From NCBI GenBank assembly GCA_018714645.1, contig DVND01000133.1, forward strand, positions 1-23,367: 23,367 bases of DNA, read 5' to 3'. Origin of the DNA: Candidatus Avimonoglobus intestinipullorum (lineage in GTDB: Bacteria; Bacillota; Clostridia; UBA1381). The translations under genes and the position numbers were made by a program. The notes below the pieces were generated by a model. It did no database searches and was not told where the DNA came from. It saw nothing but the letters and a program-made list of their open reading frames with translations. Positions within the stretch are counted from its first letter, which is position 1. Every line of letters begins with the position of its first letter. Below, piece after piece: positions 1-7,372 of the stretch.

Positions 1-38
1 CCAGCGTTCGTCCTGAGCCAGGATCAAACTCTCGATAA
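1..38 (-). rRNA. rrs: 16S ribosomal RNA, 5' end only
   Basis: Read on the minus strand, the first bases contain the universal 16S start motif AGAGTTTGATCCTGGCTCAG followed by GACGAACGCTGG. This matches the 5' end of bacterial small-subunit rRNA and is the Firmicute-type version. Transcription runs leftward out of the window, so only about 38 bases of the gene are present. The exact mature 5' end (about position 37-39) is placed by analogy and is uncertain by a few bases. Confidence 0.95.
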
Positions 39-287
39 ATTGGTTATATTGAATCTTTCGATTGAATATACTTTATCAAAGCTTGTTATAGCTCTAACTT
101 TTCAATGCTTCCGCATTGATTCACTGACTAAATTTTCGTTTCCGAATCTCTGTCATAAAAAACTCATTGTTTTCACAGGATACCATCTCTGCTATCCCGC
201 TGACAAGAACTCTGCACTGTTTATTTTTCAATGTACAATCCGGCATCCTTCCGATGCCCCGCCGCCTCCCTCGGCGACAGCTTTTTT
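39..287 (-). other. rRNA operon leader region
   Basis: This stretch between the rrn promoter and the 16S start carries no convincing protein gene. Two hairpins are visible. One at 46-69 has 10-base arms with one mismatch and a 4-base loop, next to the 16S start, and could take part in the processing stem. The other at 102-119 has 7 perfect pairs (TCAATGC/GCATTGA) around a 4-base loop, like the boxB-type hairpins of rrn leaders. I could not identify a clear boxA antitermination sequence. The role as leader is inferred from position. Confidence 0.6.
177..206 (-). promoter_or_regulatory. possible second rRNA promoter P2
   Basis: A weaker minus-strand candidate has TTGTCA (201-206) and TATCCT (177-182) with an 18-base spacer, about 110 bases downstream of P1. 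It begins with nearly the same GTTCTTG(A/T)CA as P1. Tandem promoters are usual for rRNA operons, but the -10 here is poor, so it is only a candidate. Confidence 0.3.
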
Positions 288-316
288 AGTATACCACTTC
301 CTTCATACTTTGTCAA
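288..316 (-). promoter_or_regulatory. rRNA operon promoter P1 (sigma-A type)
   Basis: On the minus strand a perfect -35 box TTGACA (311-316) lies 17 bases from a -10 box TATACT (288-293). The -10 is preceded by TGG, giving an extended -10. The start would be near 281, leaving a leader of about 240 bases. An A/T-rich stretch lies upstream of the -35, as expected for strong rrn promoters. Confidence 0.85.
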
Positions 317-349
317 GAACTTTTTTGAAAGTTTTTTCTTTTTTTTGAA

Positions 350-378
350 AAAAGAAAAACGGCGCCTATCCTGCGCCG
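350..378 (-). terminator. terminator of the small membrane peptide gene
   Basis: On the minus strand the arms CGGCGC and GCGCCG (360-365 and 373-378) form a GC-rich hairpin with a 7-base loop, followed by TTTTTCTTTT. It ends 16 bases after the stop codon of the 34-residue gene and isolates that gene from the rRNA promoter just beyond. Confidence 0.75.
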
Positions 379-393
379 CTATTTTCCCGTTTT

Positions 394-498
394 TCAGCCC
401 CCAATAAACATATAAGCAACGCCTATCGCAATCGGGACAATCATAGCGACCGCAATAATCAGGCAAATAATCCGCACCTGTCTCTTCGAAAACCGCAT
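394..498 (-). CDS. small hydrophobic membrane peptide, 34 residues, unknown function
   Basis: The frame encodes 34 residues: a basic start (MRFSKRQVR) and then one hydrophobic stretch from about residue 10 to 32 (IICLIIAVAMIVPIAIGV at 10-27), ending in FIGG. This reads as a single membrane-spanning peptide with its positive N-terminus inside. Support for a real gene is a GGGAG ribosome binding site about 8 bases before the ATG, a TATAAT box 30 bases upstream, and a good terminator 16 bases after the stop. It lies 55 bases downstream of tadA in the same direction, so read-through from tadA is also possible. Similar one-helix peptides are common in Clostridia, but I cannot name the family and propose no function. 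Confidence 0.7.
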   Translation of the reverse strand: MRFSKRQVRIICLIIAVAMIVPIAIGVAYMFIGG

Positions 499-527
499 TT
501 TCTCATCTCCCAACGTGGTATGTTTTC

Positions 528-533
528 ATTATA
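528..533 (-). promoter_or_regulatory. -10 box upstream of the small peptide gene
   Basis: A consensus TATAAT lies on the minus strand 30 bases before the start codon, in the tadA-peptide gap. No convincing -35 is found 16-18 bases further upstream, so promoter strength is uncertain. Confidence 0.4.
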
Positions 534-553
534 CACGATATCTCCATAAAAAT

Positions 554-1012
554 CTACTTTTTTTTGCGTAAAAGTTTAAAAAAATTTGAAAGCAGTTCTG
601 CGCATTCCCGTTCCAGCAAACCACCCTCAACAGCAGTGTTATGATTAAACATGCCGCGCGCAAACAGATTCGTCGAGCTGCCCGCACAGCCGTTCTTATA
701 ATCGTACGCCCCGAAGTACACCTGTTCAATCCGCGACTGGATAATCGCCCCCGCACACATGGGGCACGGCTCCAGCGTCACATACAGGTCACAGCCGACC
801 AGCCTCCAGCTGCCCAGCTTCCGGCACGCCTTATTAATTGCAAGGATCTCCGCATGGCACAAACTGTTTTGTTTCAGTTCCCGTTTATTGTACCCCCGCG
901 CAATAATACGCCCATCCCGGACAATCACCGCGCCAATGGGCGTCTCATCCAGCGCCGCTGCCTTTTTTGCCTGCCGGAGGGCTTCCCTCATAAACCGCTC
1001 TTCATATGCCAT
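554..1012 (-). CDS. tadA: tRNA adenosine(34) deaminase
   Basis: This cytoplasmic zinc enzyme converts adenosine to inosine at the wobble position of tRNA-Arg(ACG), allowing it to read CGU, CGC and CGA. The 152-residue protein is normal length. The zinc and catalytic motif HAE (His53, Glu55) and the PCPMC motif (Cys83, Cys86) are intact, as is the TPIGAV segment at 25-30. The ATG at 1012 is chosen because GAGGTGGAG sits just before it and because the likely promoter -10 (1034-1039) falls inside any longer version, whose first ATG would be at 1063. It is transcribed away from the methyltransferase gene and toward the rRNA operon. No hairpin terminator is seen after its stop. Confidence 0.95.
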   Translation of the reverse strand: MAYEERFMREALRQAKKAAALDETPIGAVIVRDGRIIARGYNKRELKQNSLCHAEILAINKACRKLGSWRLVGCDLYVTLEPCPMCAGAIIQSRIEQVYFGAYDYKNGCAGSSTNLFARGMFNHNTAVEGGLLERECAELLSNFFKLLRKKK

Positions 1013-1033
1013 AAGCTCCACCTCGCTTTCCCC

Positions 1034-1042
1034 ATTATAGCA
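1034..1042 (-). promoter_or_regulatory. tadA promoter, extended -10
   Basis: On the minus strand TGC-TATAAT forms a perfect extended -10 (TATAAT at 1034-1039). The -35 region is poor, which extended -10 promoters tolerate. The predicted start leaves a leader of only about 15 bases before tadA. Confidence 0.65.
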
Positions 1043-1127
1043 TACTTTTTGCCACTGTGCCACAAATTTATAAAAAAACGCACCATATTTTCAGCGGTAT
1101 GACAGCCCGCCCAATACCGCCCTTCCC

Positions 1128-1156
1128 TTGACAAACCATCCATGAAATGGTATATT
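1128..1156 (+). promoter_or_regulatory. promoter of the methyltransferase-ecf genes
   Basis: A perfect -35 TTGACA (1128-1133) and -10 TATATT (1151-1156) are separated by 17 bases, with TGG just before the -10 (extended -10). It lies 55 bases before the methyltransferase start. An imperfectly spaced inverted repeat, ACCAT/ATGGT, occupies the spacer. Confidence 0.8.
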
Positions 1157-1211
1157 TTATAGGTAAACATTTTATTGTTTACAATTTTTAAATCTGAGGT
1201 ATACAATACAC

Positions 1212-2093
1212 ATGTGGCTTGCAGACAGATGGAAGGATTACAGGCTGGTGGACGCATCCTCCGGCGAGAAACTTGAATATTGGGGCAAAATCCTGCTGCG
1301 CAGGCCCGACCCGCAGGCAATCTGGTCCTGCCGCGCCGGGCAGGCGCCCTGGAACAAGGCCGACGCGGTCTACCACCGGAGCAATTCCGGCGGCGGCAAA
1401 TGGCAGTATTATAATAAGAGCATACCCGAACGCTGGGCCGTCCGCTACGGCCGCCTGGCGTTTAACATCAAGCCCATGGGCTTCAAGCATACGGGGCTGT
1501 TCCCTGAACAGGCGGTCAATTGGGACTGGTTTTCGCAGCTGATCAAAAACGCCGGCCGCCCCATCCGCGTGCTGAACCTGTTCGCCTATACCGGCGGTGC
1601 GACGGTAGCGGCGCTGGCGGCAGGTGCGGAAGTTGTCCATGTGGACGCTTCCAAAGGCATGGTGGCCTGGGCAAAGGAAAACGCCGCCTCCTCCGGGCTG
1701 GGAGACGCGCCTGTGCGGTATATCGTAGACGACGTTGTGAAATTTGTCCGGCGGGAATTCCGCCGCGGGCGGCAGTATGACGCCATCATTATGGACCCGC
1801 CCTCCTACGGCAGGGGCCCCTCCGGCGAGGTTTGGAAAATTGAGGATGAATTATACCCCCTGATAGAGGACTGCATGCGCATCCTGTCCGACAAACCACT
1901 GTTTTTTTTGATCAATTCTTATACCACCGGGCTGTCCGCGGCAATTTTGACGAACGTGCTGGCCCTCACCATTCAAAAAAAGTTCGGCGGCGCAATATCC
2001 GCCGATGAAATCGGCCTGCCCATGGAAGCAAACGGGCTGGTCCTGCCCTGCGGCATATCAGGCCGTTGGGAACAATTGGAGAAAAAATCATGA
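1212..2093 (+). CDS. class I SAM-dependent methyltransferase (RlmI/COG1092-like)
   Basis: The 293-residue protein has the SAM-binding motif I LNLFAYTGGAT at 121-131, the acidic strand end VVHVDAS at 141-147, and the substrate-side motif DPPSYGRG at 195-202. A LFPEQ segment (96-100) is typical of the branch that includes 23S rRNA methyltransferases of the RlmI type. An rRNA target is therefore plausible but not shown. The expected motif VI region reads LINSYTTGLS and has no cysteine, whereas m5C enzymes use a catalytic Cys there, so the product may not be m5C. The ATG at 1212 has a TGAGG about 12 bases upstream, a rather long spacing. Its stop overlaps the start of ecfA1 (ATGA), so the two are translationally coupled. 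Confidence 0.8.
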   Translation: MWLADRWKDYRLVDASSGEKLEYWGKILLRRPDPQAIWSCRAGQAPWNKADAVYHRSNSGGGKWQYYNKSIPERWAVRYGRLAFNIKPMGFKHTGLFPEQAVNWDWFSQLIKNAGRPIRVLNLFAYTGGATVAALAAGAEVVHVDASKGMVAWAKENAASSGLGDAPVRYIVDDVVKFVRREFRRGRQYDAIIMDPPSYGRGPSGEVWKIEDELYPLIEDCMRILSDKPLFFLINSYTTGLSAAILTNVLALTIQKKFGGAISADEIGLPMEANGLVLPCGISGRWEQLEKKS

Positions 2094-2935
2094 TTCAAGC
2101 TGAAAATATTACTTATTCATATACAGAAGACGCCGCAGACGGCAAGCCGCAGCTGAAAACCTACGTTTTCCAAGGGCTGAACCTGGAGATTCAAAAAGGC
2201 AGCTTCGTGGCCGTACTGGGGCATAACGGTTCGGGCAAATCCACGCTGGCAAAACATTTCAACGCGATATTGCTGCCCGAAGGTGGCAAGGTTTACGTCA
2301 ACGGCATGGACACCGCCGACGAGAAACTGCTGTACGATATCCGCAAGGCGGCGGGGATGGTGTTCCAAAACCCTGACAATCAGATCGTGGCGGCGATTGT
2401 CGAGGATGAAGTGGCGTTCGCGCCGGAAAATCTGGGCGTGGAGCCGGCGGAAATCCGCCGCCGTGTGGACGAATGCCTGAAAATTGTGGGCATGAGCGCA
2501 TTTGCCGACGCGACCCCTTCCCGCCTGTCCGGCGGGCAGAAGCAGCGCGTGGCCATCGCGTCCGTACTGGCGATGGAGCCGGAATACATCATCCTGGACG
2601 AACCCACCGCCATGCTCGACCCCATGGGCCGCCGGGAAGTGCTTTCCACCATCAAAAAACTGAACAAACGGCAGGGCATGACCGTTGTGCTGATCACCCA
2701 TTACATGGATGAAGCGGCGGAGGCCGACCGGGTCGTGGTGATGCAGGAGGGCAAAATCGTGCTGGACGACGTGCCAAAACAGGTATTCCGCCAGGTGGGG
2801 CTGGTGAAAAAACTTGGGCTGGACGTCCCCCAGGTTACAGAGCTGGCATACGAGCTGCGCAGATACGGCATTGACATCCCCGACGATATCATCACCGTGG
2901 AAGAATGTACCGAGGCGCTTTTGCGGTATTTATGA
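2090..2935 (+). CDS. ecfA1: ECF transporter energizing ATPase A1
   Basis: This is one of two cytoplasmic ATPases that power energy-coupling-factor importers for vitamins and metal ions. The 281-residue protein has Walker A GHNGSGKST (44-52), Q-loop Gln93, signature LSGGQ (146-150), Walker B ending ILDEPT (168-173) and switch His204. The C-terminal extension after about residue 225 is typical of EcfA proteins. The ATG at 2090 is chosen over an in-frame one 24 bases upstream because it starts the conserved MIQAENITYSY and has GGAG 8 bases before it. It overlaps the methyltransferase stop by 4 bases and is followed 14 bases later by ecfA2. Confidence 0.95.
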   Translation: MIQAENITYSYTEDAADGKPQLKTYVFQGLNLEIQKGSFVAVLGHNGSGKSTLAKHFNAILLPEGGKVYVNGMDTADEKLLYDIRKAAGMVFQNPDNQIVAAIVEDEVAFAPENLGVEPAEIRRRVDECLKIVGMSAFADATPSRLSGGQKQRVAIASVLAMEPEYIILDEPTAMLDPMGRREVLSTIKKLNKRQGMTVVLITHYMDEAAEADRVVVMQEGKIVLDDVPKQVFRQVGLVKKLGLDVPQVTELAYELRRYGIDIPDDIITVEECTEALLRYL

Positions 2936-2949
2936 GAGGATTTTTATAA

Positions 2950-3807
2950 ATGATTCAAGTGGAACATGTGAACTACATCTACCAGGCGGGGATGCCCGGC
3001 GAAAAACAAGCCCTTTATGACATCAACCTGGAGCTTGCCGACGGGGATTTCGTCGCGCTGATCGGCCATACGGGATCCGGGAAATCCACCCTCATCCAGC
3101 ATTTGAACGCACTGGTGAAACCCACCTCCGGCAAAATCACGGTCAACGGCATCGACGTGACGGCGGAGCAGGCGGATCTGAAGGCCGTCCGGCGCATGGT
3201 GGGGCTGGTATTCCAGTACCCCGAACATCAATTGTTTGAGGAAACCGTCTATAAAGATATCGCCTTCGGGCCGACAAATATGGGCCTGGAAGAAGCGGAA
3301 ATCAAAAAGCGCGTATTTGAGGCCATCGAACTGGTGGGGCTGGATGCCGCGCTTTTGGAAAAATCGCCTTTTGAGCTGTCCGGCGGGCAGAAGCGCCGCG
3401 TGGCCATTGCGGGCGTGCTTTCCATGCGTCCCCAGGTGCTGATCCTTGACGAGCCCACCGCGGGCCTTGACCCACGGGGGCGGGACGAGATCCTCTCCCA
3501 GATCGTGCGGCTGCATGAAACCTCCGGCATGACGGTGCTGTTCGTTTCCCACAGCATGGAGGACGTGGCGAAAATCGCCAAGCACATTATCGTCATGAAC
3601 CAGGGCACGGTCTATATGCAAGGGACGGTATCGGAGGTGTTCTCCCGCGGGCAGGAGCTGCAGGACATCGGGCTGAACGTGCCGCAGATTACGCTGCTGG
3701 CGCACCGTTTGATTGAACGCGGCGTCGATTTGCCCCGGGATATTTACACCGTCAAATATGCGGCAAAGCGCATTGCTGAAAAAATCCAGGAGAACAAGCA
3801 TGTTTAA
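2950..3807 (+). CDS. ecfA2: ECF transporter energizing ATPase A2
   Basis: This is the partner ATPase of EcfA1; the two form a heterodimer under EcfT. The 285-residue protein has Walker A GHTGSGKST (39-47), Q-loop Gln89, signature LSGGQ (143-147), Walker B LILDEPT (164-170) and the switch His in VSHSM. Similarity to EcfA1 is clear along the whole length. A GAGAGG ribosome binding site precedes the ATG. The last 8 bases overlap the start of ecfT, which suggests coupled synthesis of the membrane subunit. No substrate-specific S component is encoded nearby. Confidence 0.95.
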   Translation: MIQVEHVNYIYQAGMPGEKQALYDINLELADGDFVALIGHTGSGKSTLIQHLNALVKPTSGKITVNGIDVTAEQADLKAVRRMVGLVFQYPEHQLFEETVYKDIAFGPTNMGLEEAEIKKRVFEAIELVGLDAALLEKSPFELSGGQKRRVAIAGVLSMRPQVLILDEPTAGLDPRGRDEILSQIVRLHETSGMTVLFVSHSMEDVAKIAKHIIVMNQGTVYMQGTVSEVFSRGQELQDIGLNVPQITLLAHRLIERGVDLPRDIYTVKYAAKRIAEKIQENKHV

Positions 3808-4612
3808 AAATATTACCATCGGACAATATGTAAAAGGGGATTCCTTCCTGCACCGGATGGACCCCCGCGTGAAAATTTTGCTGACGATTTTTTACATTGT
3901 CATCCTGTTTCTCGTAAATACGCCGCTGTGCTATGTGTTCTATGCGGCATTCACGCTGTTTTTGGTCTGGCTCAGCACTGTCCCGCTGAAATTCATCGTC
4001 CGCGGGCTGAAACCGATGCTGTTTTTATTGCTGTTCACTGTGGTGATCAATATTTTCATGACCCCCGGCGACCCGCTCTGGCAGACAAAAATTTTTAATT
4101 GGACGCTGCAAATCACCCGGCAGGGCGTTGTTACGGGCATCTTGATGTTCCTGCGGCTGATTTTCCTGGTGATCGGAACGTCGCTCCTGACGCTGACCAC
4201 CACGCCGCTGATGCTGACGGACGGGATCGAAAAGCTGTTAAAGCCTTTTGAAATCATCAAAGTGCCGGCCCACGAGATCGCCATGATGATGACCATCGCC
4301 ATCCGGTTTATCCCCACGCTGGCCGAGGAGACCGATAAAATCATGAAAGCACAGACGGCCCGCGGGGCGGATTTTGAAAGCGGCAACATCATCCGCCGGG
4401 CGAAGGCAATGATCCCGCTGCTGGTACCGCTGTTTATCAGCGCGTTCCGCCGGGCGGACGAGCTGGCCACGGCGATGGATGCCCGCTGCTACCACGGCGG
4501 CAAAAACCGCACGCGCATGAAACAGATGCGGCTGACGGCAAGAGACGCCGCCGGCGCCGGCATTATGGTTCTTGTCTGCGCCGCCGTGCTTTGCATCAAT
4601 CGAATTCTGTAA
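3800..4612 (+). CDS. ecfT: ECF transporter transmembrane subunit T
   Basis: EcfT is the membrane scaffold joining the two ATPases to interchangeable S components. The 270-residue protein has hydrophobic segments around 25-57, 70-88, 110-132 and 249-266. It carries the two coupling-helix signatures AQTARGADF (ARG at 187-189) and AMDARCYHG (ARC at 228-230) that contact the ATPases. The ATG at 3800 starts the conserved MFKNITIGQY and has AGGAG close upstream. An in-frame ATG about 29 codons earlier lies inside ecfA2 and is less likely. As in other group II ECF systems, S components are presumably encoded elsewhere. Confidence 0.95.
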   Translation: MFKNITIGQYVKGDSFLHRMDPRVKILLTIFYIVILFLVNTPLCYVFYAAFTLFLVWLSTVPLKFIVRGLKPMLFLLLFTVVINIFMTPGDPLWQTKIFNWTLQITRQGVVTGILMFLRLIFLVIGTSLLTLTTTPLMLTDGIEKLLKPFEIIKVPAHEIAMMMTIAIRFIPTLAEETDKIMKAQTARGADFESGNIIRRAKAMIPLLVPLFISAFRRADELATAMDARCYHGGKNRTRMKQMRLTARDAAGAGIMVLVCAAVLCINRIL

Positions 4613-4641
4613 TTGATTTTTATTACCGTTTATGTTATGAT
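4613..4641 (+). promoter_or_regulatory. candidate promoter of the truA-rho genes
   Basis: Immediately after the ecfT stop, TTGATT (4613-4618) and TATGAT (4636-4641) are 17 bases apart, with TGT before the -10 (extended type). The truA start follows 15 bases later. No terminator separates ecfT from truA, so this may be an internal promoter of a longer transcript from 1128. Confidence 0.6.
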
Positions 4642-4655
4642 AACAGAGGAGTACC

Positions 4656-5402
4656 ATGAGGACAATTAAATGTACGGTTCAATATGACGGCACGAATTAT
4701 CACGGCTGGCAAATCCAGGAAAATGCGCTTACCGTCCAGGAGGTGCTGGAGGCCGCCCTTGCCGAAATCACCGGCGCGCGGCCGAAAATTGTGGGCTGCG
4801 GGCGCACCGATACGGGCGTTCACGCAAAGGCCTACGTGTTCCATTTCAAATCCGACACGGCGATCCCCGCCGAAAAGCTGCCTTATGCGCTCAATTCCCA
4901 TCTCCCCCGGGATATCGTCTGCTTTGCAGCGGAGGACGTCCCTCCGGAATTCCATGCGAAAAAATCCGCCGTCAAAAAACGGTACACCTATCATATACAA
5001 AATTCCAGGTTTCCCGACGTATTCTTGCAAAACCGCGCATGGTTTTACCCCCATCCGCTGGATTTGGAAAAAATGAAACAAGCGGCTCCCGCGTTCCTCG
5101 GCACCCATGATTTTATCGGGTTTGCAGCGGCCGGGTTCACCGTCAAGACCACGGTGCGTACCATTTACGCCCTGGACGTCCAAAAGCAGGGGGATTTGAT
5201 CCAAATGGATATCACGGGAAACGGATTCCTGTACAACATGGTCCGAATCATCGCCGGCACGCTGGTATTTGTGGGCGCGGGAAGGATCGACCCCGCCGCC
5301 ATGCCGGACATTATCGCTTCGGGCGACCGTACCCGCGCCGGGATCACTGCGCCGGCCTGCGGGCTGTATTTATCGGAGGTCTGCTATGAAAAAGAAACTT
5401 AG
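4656..5402 (+). CDS. truA: tRNA pseudouridine(38-40) synthase
   Basis: TruA isomerises uridines 38, 39 and 40 in the anticodon stem-loop of many tRNAs. The 248-residue protein has the catalytic motif GRTDTGVHA with the nucleophile Asp52, the YHGWQIQ segment near the N-terminus (15-21), and the C-terminal GNGFLYNMVR motif. Length is normal. An AGAGGAG ribosome binding site lies 5-11 bases before the ATG. The 3' end overlaps the next gene by 17 bases. The ecf genes followed by truA are a conserved Firmicute arrangement, and here the block lacks its usual ribosomal protein neighbours. Confidence 0.95.
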   Translation: MRTIKCTVQYDGTNYHGWQIQENALTVQEVLEAALAEITGARPKIVGCGRTDTGVHAKAYVFHFKSDTAIPAEKLPYALNSHLPRDIVCFAAEDVPPEFHAKKSAVKKRYTYHIQNSRFPDVFLQNRAWFYPHPLDLEKMKQAAPAFLGTHDFIGFAAAGFTVKTTVRTIYALDVQKQGDLIQMDITGNGFLYNMVRIIAGTLVFVGAGRIDPAAMPDIIASGDRTRAGITAPACGLYLSEVCYEKET

Positions 5403-6672
5403 CATCATCGCTGTGATACTGGTTTTAATCGCGGCCTGCGGGTTCGCGTATTACGCATCCGGCAATGAGCTTTCCTATTTTGCCAACTACGGGACAAATT
5501 TCAGGCGGAACGTCAACGCCATCGCACAACGGTTCAACTGGAGCCTGCCCCAGCCGGTGCAGGAATTTTTGGACCAAACACCGGAACCCACCCAGGAACC
5601 GGAATTTGACTGGGCCAGCCTGATGACCCCGGAACCCACTCAGGAGCCAATCGAGGAGGAATTGCTGGAAAGCCTGCAGCCGACAAAAAACCCGGCGCTG
5701 GCCTCCGTTCCGCTGGCGCTGGACCATGCTTCCTCCGCGCAGTACGCGCGGTTTGGAAAATACATCCTGTGCGCCACGGAAACATCCCTCACCGCTTATA
5801 ATACCGCCGGAGAGGAACAGTGGCGCATGGATATCCAAATCTCCGATCCCATCCTGTCCACCGCGGGGAATTACATCCTGCTGGCGGAACGGGGCGGGAC
5901 CAAGGTGGAGGTTTATAAAAAACAGAAACGGATCCTGTCCACACGGATCGATTCCAATATCGCAGGCGGTTCCATCTCCACACGCGGGGATGCGGTGCTC
6001 GTGACAGAGAAGAATTCCTATAAAGGGTCTGTAATTGTCTTTAACAATAACGGCCAGGAGGTCTACCGCTGGAATTCCGGGACATACAGCGTCCTGTCCG
6101 CGTCCATCTCCTCCTTCTCCAGAAGGCTTGCGGTTTCGCTGCTCAACACCGAGGGCGGCGCATCATCGAAAATCATGTTTTTCAAGCTCAAGGATTCTGA
6201 AAGCTATCAGACTGTGGATTTCCCCAATGCGGTCGTCTTTGACCTCCGGTATGACGGCGAAACCCTCAACGCCATTTCCGACAATAAAATCACCGGCCTG
6301 TCCACCAGCGGCAAGGTCAAATGGGAATATGAGTACACCCAAAAAACCCTGAACCATTACGCCTTTGGGGACGACGGCAGCAAGCTCTGCGTGTTTGATA
6401 ACAACAACGCCGCTGAAATCACGCTGATCACCGGCGGCGGCAGGGAACGCTCCATTACTACCTCCGAGGTGCTGCCGGATTTGGTGGATATCCATGATGG
6501 ATATATTGCATATAACAATGGGCGGGACTTGATTTTCTCCACACTTTCGGGCAAAATCCAGTCCCGGTATATGTGCTCCAGAGATATCCAGAAGCTCTAC
6601 ATCCTGGATTCGTCCAACGTACTGGTGGTGTACAGCTCCAGCCTGGAATTTGTAAAATTATCGAAAGGATAA
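5386..6672 (+). CDS. membrane-anchored beta-propeller-like protein (DUF5711-like)
   Basis: The 428-residue protein has a basic start and one membrane segment (about 5-24), so the rest should lie outside the cell. A proline-rich spacer follows, containing two copies of TPEPTQEP (65-72 and 81-88). From about residue 105 come repeated short beta-strand units of the type FGKYILCAT, GEEQWRM and GEVKWEYEY-like segments, as in PQQ/WD-type propellers. I associate this with DUF5711-type proteins of Clostridia, whose function is unknown. Start choice is firm: GGAGG sits 6 bases before the ATG, inside the end of truA. The CvpA-like gene follows after 5 bases, which suggests the two membrane proteins work together. 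Confidence 0.7.
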   Translation: MKKKLSIIAVILVLIAACGFAYYASGNELSYFANYGTNFRRNVNAIAQRFNWSLPQPVQEFLDQTPEPTQEPEFDWASLMTPEPTQEPIEEELLESLQPTKNPALASVPLALDHASSAQYARFGKYILCATETSLTAYNTAGEEQWRMDIQISDPILSTAGNYILLAERGGTKVEVYKKQKRILSTRIDSNIAGGSISTRGDAVLVTEKNSYKGSVIVFNNNGQEVYRWNSGTYSVLSASISSFSRRLAVSLLNTEGGASSKIMFFKLKDSESYQTVDFPNAVVFDLRYDGETLNAISDNKITGLSTSGKVKWEYEYTQKTLNHYAFGDDGSKLCVFDNNNAAEITLITGGGRERSITTSEVLPDLVDIHDGYIAYNNGRDLIFSTLSGKIQSRYMCSRDIQKLYILDSSNVLVVYSSSLEFVKLSKG

Positions 6673-6677
6673 TGCAT

Positions 6678-7352
6678 ATGGATTTATGGTTGATTTTTGA
6701 TGTGGCCGTGGTCGCCATTTTCGCTTTTTGTGTCATTTTTGCATATAAACGGGGATTTATGAAATCCTCTTACACAATCATCTCCCTGATTGCAACCATC
6801 GCGCTGGTATTTGTATTCCGTGCGCCTTTTGAAGAATTTATTGAACAGTCCGCCCTGGGGCAGAACATCCGCGAAAACATTACGCTGCAGGTGGGGAAAA
6901 CTGCGGAAGAACAAGCGGAAGGCGCGGATACGGCAGAGGTGTCGGAATCCATGGGGTTCCCCAAATTCCTCCAGGACAGCATCCAAAAGCAGGCCGGCGC
7001 TGCGGCGGACACGGCGGCGGATTTTGTAAATTCCGTTTCCCAGTCCGTCACCACATCGATTATCCAATTAATCGCCGTAGTACTGCTGTTCGTCATCATC
7101 CGCATCGCCGTATTCATCGTTTTAAAAGTGCTGGACGCGCTGTTCAAGCTGCCGGTACTAAATTTCGTCAACAAAACAGCGGGGATTTTGGTCGGGATCC
7201 TGAATGCCCTGCTGCTGATATATATTATTTCCGCCGCAATCCTGCTGTTTGCGCCGGTCGATAAGCTGACGCAGGTCCAGGATGCGATGGAACACACCTA
7301 TATCGCGCACTATTTCTATGATAACAATATTCTAATGAAGCTATTTATGTAA
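6678..7352 (+). CDS. CvpA family membrane protein
   Basis: The 224-residue protein shows the CvpA-family layout: two N-terminal hydrophobic segments (about 3-22 and 30-49) with the CvpA-type YKRGF turn between them. A polar and acidic loop covers about 55-115, and two more hydrophobic segments lie near 118-150 and 168-196. CvpA proteins are linked to colicin V export or envelope stress in enterobacteria, but their role in Firmicutes is not established. An ATG 6 bases upstream is in frame, but AAAGGA gives a correct 8-base spacing only for 6678. The gene sits 5 bases after the propeller gene and 20 bases before ilvD. Confidence 0.8.
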   Translation: MDLWLIFDVAVVAIFAFCVIFAYKRGFMKSSYTIISLIATIALVFVFRAPFEEFIEQSALGQNIRENITLQVGKTAEEQAEGADTAEVSESMGFPKFLQDSIQKQAGAAADTAADFVNSVSQSVTTSIIQLIAVVLLFVIIRIAVFIVLKVLDALFKLPVLNFVNKTAGILVGILNALLLIYIISAAILLFAPVDKLTQVQDAMEHTYIAHYFYDNNILMKLFM

Positions 7353-7372
7353 TTGAGAAAGGATGAAGCAAC

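Noticed and set aside
40..348. 102-codon plus-strand frame over the rRNA leader
   Set aside because: It is antisense to the rrn leader and promoter, and has no ribosome binding site or recognisable domain.
221..466. 81-codon minus-strand frame near the rRNA leader
   Set aside because: It overlaps the 34-residue gene in another frame, runs through its terminator and the rrn promoter, and ends in low-complexity Lys/Phe.
2944..3819. 291-codon open frame on the minus strand opposite ecfA2
   Set aside because: It is the reverse complement of a conserved ATPase gene, and no family motif or start signal is seen.
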